From positions 588,616-652,615 of the forward strand of contig NMRB01000014.1 of the NCBI GenBank assembly GCA_002633025.1: a stretch of 64,000 nt of DNA. Reading direction: 5' to 3'. The DNA comes from Notospermus geniculatus. Lineage: Eukaryota > Nemertea > Pilidiophora > Heteronemertea > Lineidae. The translations under genes and the position numbers were made by a program. Under the pieces are notes generated by a model. The model did not search any database. It saw only the letters and a list, made by a program, of their open reading frames with translations, and had not been told where the DNA came from. Every line of letters starts with the position of its first letter. The first letter of the stretch is position 1. Of the stretch, positions 23,415-33,256 are shown in pieces.

Positions 23415-24313
23415 ATAGTGTATTCTATGTATTCGCCGCAGCCTTACGGCATGTACGGACACGAATGTCATCTACTGCATGATTGGAAGAGAGAAGTTCA
23501 AAAACCAGTGAGACTGGCATCAACTAGAGGAAACCATGGCTATGGTGTCAACAAAGGCCGGCCAATGACGTCTGTGGCAGATGTCGATAGATATCTCTTC
23601 GTGAATATCAGACGTATACAGAATAAACCAACCATACTGATGTAGAAATCTTTAGTCCCTCGATCCAAGTGCCATAATTCATTCCACAGGAAGAGCCACA
23701 CCTGTAATAGACACGATCGTGTATGAACGGTCTTAATATCATGCTTTATATTCACTCATTATGTCGCTAAGAAAAAAGACATGTTTCCGCTAATAATCAC
23801 GGTATCAGATTTCTAGAAGAAAATGAGAATGATAGCTCATCAAGCAACACCTTGTCGGATGCTTCCCCTTGATTTTCCTCATTAAACTGTGGCTGCTCAT
23901 CACGTAGCTTACATTTCACAGAAGTTAATTAGGCTGCAGGGGTAATTAGGTCTTACTGCGCTTTGATTGCGAGCAGCAATCCGCGACAGGGATGTGACGT
24001 CAGTGGTCATAAAGTAGAAATCACTAATCAACCAGTTTTATTGGCTGTTTTCCATTTGGAAAATTAGATAAAATCATGGTTCTTTGCTCGGCTTGAAAGA
24101 TGGCTTGTTGCAGGGGCTGGCAAAGAAAGAATATTACGATTACCAAGAATCTGAGTGATGTACTTTGAAGGGACTCGGGAAATGCAGCCAAACTAAAGGT
24201 GTTTAGGTCGTTACATCGAATAGGAGCTGTCAGTGAGTTGACCAATAGGTGTCATTGCGGCCCAATTCAATGCATGTAGGGGACCCATTCATTCTTGACC
24301 GAGCACCACTCAC
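23415..24313. other. Unique sequence, nothing recognised
   Basis: Short frames only, with no repeat or motif cluster found. Confidence 0.45.
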
Positions 24314-24485
24314 GTGCATTTTCCTGGTGGTCCGCTAGAACTTTGCTGTCATCTGTTGGCAATATGCGCGGCTGACTGCTCCTATTGTCACCACCAACTT
24401 GACAGGCAGGCCTGTCAGTGTAGCCAGACTCGGGGATGTCCTTGGCCAATGTATCGTCATGTTGAATATTATATTGGACAATGTG
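24314..24485 (-). CDS. Possible exon with strong donor, unknown protein
   Basis: On the minus strand the frame is open from 24485 to a strong donor (AATGCAC then GTGAGTGG) at 24314. The peptide is hydrophilic and coding-like (IPESGYTDRPACQVGG, then PRILPTDDSKVLADHQEN). The acceptor side is weak: the only AG inside the open stretch is GGCCAAG near 24436, with no good pyrimidine tract. The true start is therefore unknown and the exon may be spurious. No family is recognised. Confidence 0.18.
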
Positions 24486-24980
24486 TTACCTTCCATGAGA
24501 TATATCAGCATGCTACTATCAATGCAGCCATGCCTGGTCTCGGTTTACACATGAATTAATGGCCTCATTAGAAAATAACACCATCCCTTATTTAATTACG
24601 CTTTATCTTCGCTCAGACGCAAGACGAACAACACAATTAGAGTTGAAAGATGCATCCATCTAATCCAATAACTGCGACGTACGCTTCGCTTCACTTCTTC
24701 CTTAATTTGGCATCAACTTCCATGTCAAAAGACCTAGTTTGTAGAGTCACGTTCGCTATAATCACGCGTCTTTTCAATTTTCGAAGCCCAGAACACGAAT
24801 ACCAGCACGGACACCAAGAAAACTGTATTCGAGAACCACTGGTTTAGGACTTAGTGTAAGAGCCATCTACCGGCCAAACTATGAAGTAAAATCATCACGA
24901 AATACATCCAAATGTGCACTTCGAAATGGGTACTCTTCATCAGGATGAGCACGGCACACGTTAGAGATCGTGGCACAGGA
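24486..24980. other. Unique sequence, nothing recognised
   Basis: No repeat, motif cluster or exon-like segment found. Confidence 0.45.
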
Positions 24981-24985
24981 TAATA

Positions 24986-25114
24986 GGGAGTTTTCGCAAA
25001 GCCCCCGAAACGCCAACGGGAACGTCTATCCTTTTGTTCGGTGGTCTCTTCGTAGCATCGAACAATGGGTTTGGCGTTCGCGTTTGGCGTTTCGGGGGCT
25101 TTGCGAAAACTCCC
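24986..25114. mobile_element. GGGAG-tipped hairpin MITE, TAATA flanks
   Basis: A 129-bp element with strong inverted arms of about 38 bp (GGGAGTTTTCGCAAAGCCCC and its complement). Both sides are flanked by TAATA (24981-24985 and 25115-25119). The tip resembles that of the elements at 806 and 54844 (GGGAGGTTTCG, GGGGGTTTAAG), suggesting related mobilisation. The arms contain no coding sequence. Confidence 0.9.
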
Positions 25115-25119
25115 TAATA

Positions 25120-26354
25120 TCCAGGCTCAAGCCTACTCGTATTAATAATACAATGGAAATCAACCTTGGAGCGAGTCGCCTATAACAGTGATCAGATGTT
25201 GAAGAGCATGAGTGCACACCACCATGCCAAGGCCTTGCCGCCTGTTGTCAATTTTACATCATGGAGAGCTTCCAGTAACTGATATTACCCTAAAATCAGG
25301 CTTGGGATCGAACAAGCCTGATTGGAGTGTAATCGATTGGGATCTCCATCAATGACGCCGCCGTGAAATTAGAATAGACTAATCATGTGATTGGCCGCTC
25401 GCCAATTCCTGCCGTGGGCGTCAGTGCTTCAAGTCAATCAACTGACCTTTGTATGTGGAACTTCGGTATGCTTGTAGTTATTTGCAACGTATTCTGCCAT
25501 TCGGAACGACCTGAGGCGAACTGCTTAATATCTGTCCACTGAGGGCACAAGTCCAAGGCAGCCATATTGTTTATCAATAAACCCACGTGACCACCGGCGA
25601 CAGGGCCGTGGGACTATTCGCCTGTTACGATGTTCAACCTTATTTGCTGGATTATCTGAGCCATATTATATATAAACTTACCGGTATCTCACCCAGTCTG
25701 CCAATTATTGATCAATAACGCAACGTTTTTGTGTGCCCTATTTTGTTCATGCGCAGGTGTGATGAGGCGAACCGCATCTGAACTCTCACAAACGGGCAGC
25801 AATCTTTGCGCGTTCAAGATGTCTGCCTTGGAATTGTCCGAGGGGAAATGCGAGTGTCTACGGAAATTGCCGAGCAGTTGCCTTCGGAATTTCCGAATGG
25901 TATTCTGCTAGTATATAGATGACGTCGAGAACCATGATTAATACCAGTACCGACAGTGTCTTGCATGTTTTTAGAACCTTAACGTTTTAAACTTCGATTT
26001 TCGATCCATGAGGTCGAATTGATTCATCCCCATCATCATTTATATCCTTAAATTACATAATGGATCTCGCTGGAGCCAATTGGCATGGCACCTGGCGACA
26101 TCCAGACAAACAGGCGAACATTACCATCCACGAATGATTGTATCACAGCGGATTTGGCTCCCTGGCGGATGCCTCACTTTGATAAAGGTAGAGGTTGAAA
26201 GATCATCATCAATCAGAATTACCTTCTTTCTGTTCATTTTGTACTGTCTATCGGAATGATTTGAACCTTATTCATTATTCGGTTCCCACTAAAAATGAGA
26301 AGAAGGGAATGAGATTTATGTACATCCTCTGTCGTAGAGAATTCGGCTTATGAT
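25120..26354. other. Unique sequence, nothing recognised
   Basis: No repeat, motif cluster or supported exon. Ends at the compound element at 26355. Confidence 0.45.
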
Positions 26355-27011
26355 GGGCCGTATGCACCAAAGAAGATTATCTTGAACTCAGTTTAAACCA
26401 CAACTTTTCCATTGTTCAGGTTTGCCAGGGCATGATGTGACAATGGAAAAGTTGTGGCTCAACCCGAATTCAAGATAATCTTCGTTGGTGCATACGGCCA
26501 TAAAGAGATCAAACCCCTAAAGCAACCACTTGGTTTACGACATTCTGAGAAAAACGTGATACCCAAAGAAATTTTCAATGAAACTTCTTCCAGTTGTTTT
26601 ATATGATAGCTATGGGTCTTCTCCATGATGTGTGAAAATTCCATACGATTCCATTCAGTAGTTTTTGTGATATGGAACATTTAGCAGCCAGCACCCTTGC
26701 GCACAATCTGTCTCTCGGGTATCTGCTATACATTTAGATAGGCTACTGTACATATGTACAGGGATGGGACCAACAGGTTTACCCAGCCCTGGCACCTTTA
26801 TGAATTGGTCATTCTTCACAAATTTGGGCTCAGGGCTGGTGGATTGTTGGATGCTACGGCCACCAACACAAATTTGATTAGAAATATTAGTTTAACATGG
26901 AAATTTGGGTGATAAGAGCCATCTGGTGAGAAAAACTGGAACTCATCGGACAAGCAACAGTGTGTGCCCAAGTGGTTGCTTTAGGGGTTTGATCTCTTTA
27001 TGATACGGCCC
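26355..27011. mobile_element. Compound GGGCCGTAT-tipped element (hairpin plus longer element)
   Basis: The left part (26355-26499) is a 145-bp hairpin with arms of about 60 bp (GGGCCGTATGCACCAAAG) around a loop of about 25 bp. It joins directly at 26500 to a sequence beginning ATAAAGAGATCAAACCCC, which recurs inverted at the far end before ATACGGCCC at 27011. The second element is thus about 510 bp with inverted repeats of about 35 bp. Both pieces carry the GGGCCGTAT-type tip. The interior (26535-26960) shows no transposase. Confidence 0.75.
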
Positions 27012-27799
27012 ATAGATTTTCGAGCCCTAAACCTCCTACAAGAGAGCAGGGATTTCGAACTTTGAGATCTGGTGATTGTGGGTGATAGCTGAAAGCGGAA
27101 AGAAGCCACCCACAGCAGGAAATGTTCGCCGGCCACGAACCGTGACGGGGGACTCCTGACCAGCTATCACACATACCATGATACGAAGTCCAGTACGGAC
27201 GAACATACGACGTAAGAAGAGATAATCATCTTGTGACAAAATAATGATCTTAACCTATTATCTCGAATATATTTTGTACTCTCTAACCTCATCTAAGATT
27301 TAGTTCTTCTACTCTGTGAATAATCCCCCAAACCAACACGTGCGTGACCAACATCGGAAATCGAGCTCGCCAGAAAGGAAAACACGAACGAGCAAGAAAA
27401 ATTTACCAGGAATATACCCATAATTCTTCCTATTATACACCCATGATATATTTCAATTCTTCATCCAGCCCGCCATGGTGACAACAGTATACTGACAGGA
27501 GCATGACGTACGATGTCCGCCTCTCAAGCCAGCTAAAGCTTGTCTATACAAACCTTAACACGCCATGAGCATTCTCTAGCATTTACTTCAGCTGTGTGAT
27601 CAATCTCGGCCATATTGAACCGTGGTCGTATATCGCATTAGTAGCGTATCAAACAGTGATCATAGATCCATCAGAAATCAGCCATTAAAAACACACTGCG
27701 GTTGATTGAAACCACGAAGAGATTGTTGATCCCAAATAAGGAAGTAATAAGGCTAATATGGATTGCTAAACAAGTGAAGCTGCATGTGTCGAGTGTCCA
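27012..27799. other. Unique sequence, nothing recognised
   Basis: Only short frames; no splice-supported coding segment and no repeat. Confidence 0.45.
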
Positions 27800-28072
27800 G
27801 CAGGTAGCAGCAACGCGGTCTTCTTGTCTGATGCGTACAGGCTGCAGGTAGCAGTAGCGCTGTATTCTTGTCTGATGCGTACGACAGACTGCAGGTAGCA
27901 GGAGCGCTGTATTCTTGTGTGACGCGTAAAGACTGCAAGTAGCAGCAACACTGTCTTCTTGTCTGATGCGTACAGAGCGCAGGTAGCAGCAGCGTTGTCT
28001 TCTTTTCTGATGCGTACAGAACGCAGGTATAGCAGTAGGCTACCACTGTCTTCTTGTCTGATGCGTACAAAA
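27800..28072. repeat. Minisatellite, six units of about 45 bp
   Basis: Six tandem units start near 27800, 27844, 27891, 27935, 27979 and 28023. Each carries GCAGGTAGCAG followed by TTCTTGTCTGATGCGTAC. Unit lengths vary from about 43 to 50 bp. The minus strand stays open across the array because the unit lacks stops in two frames, but the unit lengths are not consistently multiples of three and the frame drifts. I do not regard it as protein-coding. Confidence 0.93.
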
Positions 28073-28593
28073 CGGAACAGAACATGTTGGCCGAGGTTCT
28101 TTCCAGGGTTCTTTGACTTGCCTGAATTCAAAACGGTGTGAAATAGTGTAGAGTTGTGTAAGAGGACGAGGTGTTCTGACGCAAGCTGTACAGTACTTTA
28201 GACGGTTTCTTTTCAGGCGTATTGATCTGTTTGATTTCGCTAATTGCAAGCACACGAAAGCAGCTGCCACTTCAGTGATAAAAGTAATTTATACGCGCAT
28301 CATGATTGATTTAGTGCCGTTATTAAATTCATAATGAAGTCAAGAAAAAGGTTGTCCCATGATGGCGACTCTTGATGGCGACTCTTCGGCTACAGGTGTG
28401 GGAAGACGCCGAAATGACTCACCAGTCATAAATCCACTTAGTTTACAATGCAATTGAATAGCTACCGGTATTTTATTACCAATTCCTTGTAGTTTAGCAC
28501 GAGACGCCAACATCAGAATACAGGATTAGCAGTGTCTATTTCACGGGAAGTTGTCGCTCGACTGCTGTGAAAAAAATGGAGCAAGCTTTGTTG
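28073..28593. other. Unique sequence, nothing recognised
   Basis: No repeat or exon-like segment supported. Confidence 0.45.
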
Positions 28594-29474
28594 GGTGTAC
28601 CTTTATCTTTTTACATCCTGTGGCATCTTTCTTGGAATAGGCTATTGAAGGGAAGGAGTGTTGCCATCAACGCCATGGGCTGTCGTCCCACTGCCAAAGA
28701 AATGACGACACAGTCGAATATGATTGTCCACATGTCTCTGTGGCCGATGGCATATTTGCCAATTTTATCTCTATTCATCATGTATTCCGTTCTTGCTATC
28801 ACGGTTCGAAAGAATGCTATGTTATTCTCAGCTGTCTTTGTATCAAAGCTTTCAGATTGTCGGTTCCATCCGGTTCGTGACCAGTTCACTATCCTTCCCT
28901 TTTCACGTTACAAAACGTGTAGTGAACTGGCCTCGAACCGGATCGAACCGACTCCGTGTAGAAAGGGCTAATTACAAATATAAAACAGGCTGATGGCTAA
29001 TTCATACTTTCTGTCCAACCAGTATGCGGAATGGAAAATGCTTTGACTGTTTGAACCCAGCGTGGTGTGAACTAACAAAGCATTTCCCGTTCCGCATGCT
29101 GGACAGCGAGGAAGTATGAATTAGGCATAAGTCGTTTGTCTCTCTCCCAGACTGCCGCGATTGCCTCAAAGCATGTTCTAAGCACATCTCACCAAAGCAT
29201 ATTTCCAATGAGTGAACATCGCTGTTTTCTGATGAATTCTTTTCATTTTCTCTTTTCATAACATCCCATCATACATCTTCTTGACAAATAGGTGCGTATG
29301 ATCTTATTCTTGTTCGTAATAACGCGTACTCCTTCTTAAATTTGATTAAAGGGAGTAGCTTCCTTCTTTACGGTAAGACAAAAAGTTATGTAGTTTCTGA
29401 TGCATTCCATTTGCATCGAGTCACTAATGTTATTTTCATGCTGTGAACTCCATTGAGAATCTATCAAGTGGTAT
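28594..29474. repeat. Local duplication B, copy 1
   Basis: Nearly identical to 30048-30927 over about 880 bp, differing by a few substitutions and one or two single-base indels. It contains two small inverted repeats: 28859-28952 (GTCGGTTCCATCCGGTTCG arms) and 28997-29125 (TAATTCATACTTTC arms). A plus-strand frame through 28567-28971 includes a hydrophobic helix with Pro and Tyr eight residues apart (YLPILSLFIMYSVLAITVRK), reminiscent of helix 5 of rhodopsin-family receptors. The frame runs straight into an inverted repeat and lacks other receptor motifs, so I do not call a gene. Confidence 0.93.
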
Positions 29475-29483
29475 GAACTCATT

Positions 29484-29848
29484 GGGCCGTGTTCTAGAAA
29501 CTTCCTTAACTCTAAGGTTTACCTTTAGCTATTGTTTGCAGGGCAGAATACAAAAGCTTAAAGTGGACCTTAGAGTTAACGGGGCTTCTGGAATACGGGT
29601 CATTGTTTTCCTTCGAAGAATAACCATGGGCCGTATTCTAGAAGCTTCCTTAACTCTAAGGTTTACCTTCAGCTATTGTTTGCAGGACAGAATACAAAAG
29701 CTTGAAGTGGACCTTAGAGTTAAGGAGGCTTCGAGAATACGGGCCCTTACCTTTTCCAAAAACTTACGCTCGTCTTCTAGAAGCCTCCTTAACTCTAAGG
29801 TCCACTTTAAGCTTTTGTATTCTGCCCTACAAACAATAGGTAAAGGTA
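29484..29848. mobile_element. Tandem GGGCCGTATTC hairpin elements (array part 1)
   Basis: Two complete hairpins of 118 bp (29484-29601 and 29628-29745) and a third in the opposite sense from 29768, truncated by the gap. Each reads GGGCCGTATTCTAGAAGC, then CTTAACTCTAAGG, a loop around TATTGTTTGCAGGGCAG, and the complement. The first two are separated by a 26-bp spacer (ATTGTTTTCCTTCGAAGAAT...) that recurs in the second part of the array, so element and flank were amplified together. Non-coding, although frames run through it. Confidence 0.9.
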
Positions 29849-30047
29849 NNNNNNNNNNNNNNNNNNNNNNNNNNNNNNNNNNNNNNNNNNNNNNNNNNNN
29901 NNNNNNNNNNNNNNNNNNNNNNNNNNNNNNNNNNNNNNNNNNNNNNNNNNNNNNNNNNNNNNNNNNNNNNNNNNNNNNNNNNNNNNNNNNNNNNNNNNNN
30001 NNNNNNNNNNNNNNNNNNNNNNNNNNNNNNNNNNNNNNNNNNNNNNN
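29849..30047. other. Assembly gap (199 N)
   Basis: Unknown bases between the two copies of duplication B, interrupting the hairpin array. Confidence 0.99.
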
Positions 30048-30927
30048 GGTGTACCTTTATCTTTTTACATCCTGTGGCATCTTTCTTGGAATAGGCTATT
30101 GAAGGGAAGGAGTGTTGCCATCAACGCCATGGGCTGTCGTCCCACTGCCAAAGAAATGACGACACAGTCGAATATGATTGTCCACATGTCTCTGTGGCCG
30201 ATGGCATATTTGCCAATTTTATCTCTATTCATCATGTATTCCGTTCTTGCTATCACGGTTCGAAAGAATGCTATGTTATTCTCAGCTGTCTTTGTATCAA
30301 AGCTTTCAGATTGTCGGTTCCATCCGGTTCGTGACCAGTTCACTATCCTTCCCTTTTCACGTTACAAAACGTGTAGTGAACTGGCCTCGAACCGGATCGA
30401 ACCGACTCCGTGTAGAAAGGGCTAATTACAAATATAAAACAGGCTGATGGCAAATTCATACTTTCTGTCCAACCAGTATGCGGAATGGAAAATGCTTTGA
30501 CTGCTTGGACCCAGCGTGGTGTGAACTAACAAAGCATTTCCGTTCCGCATGCTGGACAGCGAGGAAGTATGAATTAGGCATAAGTCGTTTGTCTCTCTTC
30601 CAGACTGCCGCGATTGCCTCAAAGCATGTTCTAAGCACATCTCACCAAAGCATATTTCCAATGAGTGAACATCGCTGTTTTCTGATGAATTCTTTTCATT
30701 TTCTCTTTTCATAACATCCCATCATACATCTTCTTGACAAATAGGTGCGTATGATCTTATTCTTGTTCGCAATAACGCGTACTCGTTCTTAAATTTGATT
30801 AAAGGGAGTAGCTTCCTTCTTTACGGTAAGACAAAAAGTTATGTAGTTTCTGATGCATTCCATTTGCATCGAGTCACTAATGTTATTTTCATGCTGTGAA
30901 CTCCATTGAGAATCTATCAAGTGGTAT
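30048..30927. repeat. Local duplication B, copy 2
   Basis: Second copy of 28594-29474, starting at the first base after the gap. The predicted peptides in all frames are nearly unchanged between copies because the DNA is nearly identical. It diverges from copy 1 where the hairpin array begins. Confidence 0.93.
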
Positions 30928-30955
30928 TCTACACTAGAAGCTTCCTTAACTCCAT

Positions 30956-31074
30956 GGGTCGTATTTTAGAACGTTCCTTAACGTTAAGGTCGACCTTAAA
31001 TCTATTGTAAAACCATTGAGAACAATAGATTTAAGGTGGACCTTAATGTTAAGGAACGTTCTAAAATACGGCCC
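30956..31074. mobile_element. GGGTCGTATTTTAGAACG hairpin nested in array
   Basis: A 119-bp near-perfect hairpin, with arms of about 50 bp and the loop at AAAACCATTGAG. It splits a copy of the GGGCCGTATTC element: the host reads CTTCCTTAACTC before it and TAAGGTTTACCTTCGC after it. The tip and the TTAAGG-rich stem resemble the host family, so this may be a related sub-family that inserted into its relative. Confidence 0.88.
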
Positions 31075-31700
31075 TAAGGTTTACCTTCGCTATTGTTTGC
31101 AGGACAGAATACAAGGGGCCGTATTCTAGAAGCTTCCTTAACTCTAAGGTTTACCTTTAGCTATTGTTTGCAAGGCGGAATACAAAAGCTTAAAGTGGAC
31201 CTTAGAGTTAAGGAGGCTTCTAGAATACGGTTCATTGTTTTCCTTCGAAGAATAACCTTTGGCCGTATTCTAGAAGCTTCCTTGACTCTAAGGTTTACCT
31301 TAGCTATTGTTTGCAGGGCAGAATACAAAAGCTAGTGGACCTTAGTTACGGGCGCTTCTAGAATATGGGTCATTGTTTTCCTTCGAAGAATAACCTTGGG
31401 CCGTATTCTAGAAGCTTCCTAACTCTAAGGTTTACCTTAGCTATTGTTTGCAGGGCAGAATACAAAAGCTAAAGTGGACCTTATTTAAGGAGGCTTCTAG
31501 AATACGGGCCCTTGCCTTTTCCAAAAACTTACGCCCGTATTCTAGAAGCCTCCTTACTCTAAGGTCCATTTTAAGCTTTTGTATTCTGCCCTAAAAACAA
31601 TAGCTAAAGGTAAACCTTAGAGTTAGGGAAGCTTTCTACCAATGTATTGCCAATGTAAGCTTTGACAAAAGGGCCGTATTCTTGAAGCTTCCTAAGACTG
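31075..31700. mobile_element. Tandem GGGCCGTATTC hairpin elements (array part 2)
   Basis: After the residue of the interrupted copy (31075-31115) come full elements at 31116-31233, 31261-31371 and 31398-31510, an inverted one at about 31533-31651, and a fragment from 31671. The first three are separated by the same 26-bp spacer seen in part 1. The element at 31398-31510 is bounded by CTT on both sides. Loop and stem positions show small deletions that differ among copies, so amplification is not very recent. Confidence 0.9.
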
Positions 31701-32396
31701 AGTTCACATACAGGTCTATAGTAGCCTACATCATCCTTGTGCTACAGTATTAGTTTCTACTCTCGGGCTGTCATATTCTCTCCAGCGCATCCTTTACCTA
31801 TTATTACAAACTGCTTATCGTGTCTGTATATTCCATTGGTAGACTGACAGGGGAATTAATTGGCTTTTCTTCTGCTATTTTTTCTATTGGTTTCGACCCA
31901 AAGCGGTATGTCCACTTCGCATTTGTCCGGGGCGTGGGTGAGATGGTAGCATGGCAAAGGAGAAATACGTAGTCTATCGTGCTAAGGCTGCGATTACATT
32001 GAGCTACACGTTATAACACTCATCCCTTATACATTGTAGCAACGGTATTTGACCGCGACAGCTTTGTCATGTTTTTGAATGAGCCTACTGGGAATGTGAC
32101 ATTTTGGGTTTTTCACGTGCCTAGATCAAAACGGGTGACTGTGCAGACTGTTCAGGGTTTAATTTGGGTGGGTGGTATTACTCGTACTACAGACGTACAA
32201 AATTATTTAATTGCCGCAGCTGTAACAGTGGCAGGTTCCAATTCCAAACATGCACCGGGTGGGTGATGCCATACGCCAGACGCTAGATGCGTAGGGCCAC
32301 ATCTGCGTATAGGCCTATGTAATAGGCCTAGACTGACAAGCGGTGGTTAATTTAGAACGTTACGTGTATCGTAGGCCGGAGTGGACAAAAGTCTCC
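31701..32396. other. Unique sequence, nothing recognised
   Basis: No repeat family or supported exon. It ends in a 16-bp word GTATCGTAGGCCGGAG (near 32366) that recurs after the palindrome cluster at about 32519. Confidence 0.45.
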
Positions 32397-32520
32397 ATTT
32401 AGGTATCATACCTAAATAGAATTAGGTACCATACCTAAATCAACCAACCACATGCTAGGAATTAGGTATCATACCTAAATCGATTTAAGTATCATACCTA
32501 AATCGACCAATAACAGGCGT
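32397..32520. repeat. Two tandem units, each with a pair of AGGTATCATACCT palindromes
   Basis: Four palindromes of about 20 bp, each built on TTAGGTATCATACCTAA with up to two changes, lie at 32397-32417, 32421-32440, 32461-32480 and 32483-32503. They fall into two units of about 60 bp (palindrome, 2-3 bp, palindrome, then AAATCRACCAA-type spacer). A direct repeat (GTATCGTAGGCCRGAG) flanks the cluster on both sides. It could be a site array for a dimeric DNA-binding protein or a small foldback repeat. Confidence 0.88.
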
Positions 32521-32826
32521 ATCGTAGGCCAGAGCGGCAGTTGGTGGTGGTGGTCCACAGCGGAGCCTGGTTGACGGATGATTACAAATTTAATGTCAAT
32601 CCGCTGGTTTCATTTTGGTCAGGACAACCGTAGCGTAAGGTGAGAATTCTGCCTCCAATCGCCTTTATTCGATTTTAGATTTCAAAGGGAACTTTGCCTT
32701 TACTCGTCTTTGTTCGATTTCAAATTTCAAAAAGCGTCCTCGTTGACATCCGACTTGCCGGATGAATCATCAGACATGTCCCTGTGTCACCGCTACGTCT
32801 TCTTTTTGTGGGAATGAACGGCATAC
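32521..32826. other. Short direct repeat, otherwise unique
   Basis: A sequence of about 27 bp (CCTTTATTCGATTTTAGATT...) near 32662 is repeated diverged near 32706. Nothing else was recognised. Confidence 0.5.
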
Positions 32827-32929
32827 CTTGTCGGTTCTTGCAGATTTCGGTACACTGATGTAGTTGACATTTCCATCTGGCAAGTATATTGCTCTCCCTG
32901 GCCTCCCGTTCATTATGATGTTGACATTG
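32827..32929 (-). CDS. Possible internal exon, unknown protein
   Basis: The best splice-bounded candidate in the window. On the minus strand an acceptor (CAATTCAATATTTCAG) and a strong donor (CGACAAG then GTATGC) enclose 103 bp. In one frame the peptide reads like folded protein, with segments NVNIIMNGRPGRAIYLPDG and VNYISVPKSARTDK. It enters with the third base of a split codon and leaves in phase 0. A second frame is also open (Cys/His-rich). The family is not recognised. The candidate at 33130-33256 upstream does not match in phase with its best donor. Confidence 0.3.
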
Positions 32930-33129
32930 CTGAAATATTGAATTGTACACGGACGCTCCCACCTTACCAGTCCCAAGGGAACCTAACTGTACATTAAATA
33001 AGTACGTGCTTGTAACCTGACTCGGGGATAAAGACCCCTTACTGTTAATGCTCCCGTAATCAAATTTGTCACCCTAGGCAAATTTCAATTAGAGTCCAAT
33101 ATCTATAATGTACACAACATAAGCAGCAC

Positions 33130-33256
33130 CTTTCATGAATGCAATATTGAGACCGCGGGAATTTCTGCAGTTACAGCCACGGGCTAGCTGGCACTCGACT
33201 GCCGCAAGCCTTGGGCACGAGAAAGCTTCGCGAGATAACAAATCACACTTCCGGCC
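33130..33256 (-). CDS. Possible Cys-rich internal exon, unknown protein
   Basis: On the minus strand an acceptor (TTTGATCACTATACAG) opens a frame of 42 codons up to a donor (ATGAAAG then GTGCTG). The peptide has five cysteines: one near the start (GRKCDLLS), then SCPRLAAVECQLARGCNC, which would suit a disulfide-bonded extracellular module. The phase at the donor is 1, which does not join the exon at 32827-32929. A weaker donor (TTGT then GTACAT, 17 bp further) would join it. I cannot assign a domain. Confidence 0.22.

Noticed and set aside
27753-28131. Minus-strand frames of 110-121 codons
   Set aside because: They are produced by a minisatellite whose unit lacks stops. Unit lengths are not multiples of three and the frame shifts between units.
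28567-28971. Open frame with a helix resembling helix 5 of rhodopsin-family receptors
   Set aside because: Only a Pro-Tyr spacing and hydrophobicity match. The frame runs into an inverted repeat, lacks other receptor landmarks, and is open on the opposite strand too. Its perfect copy at 30099-30425 is explained by the local duplication.
29443-30102. A 219-codon frame
   Set aside because: It runs through the hairpin array and the 199-base gap, so it is not evidence of a gene.
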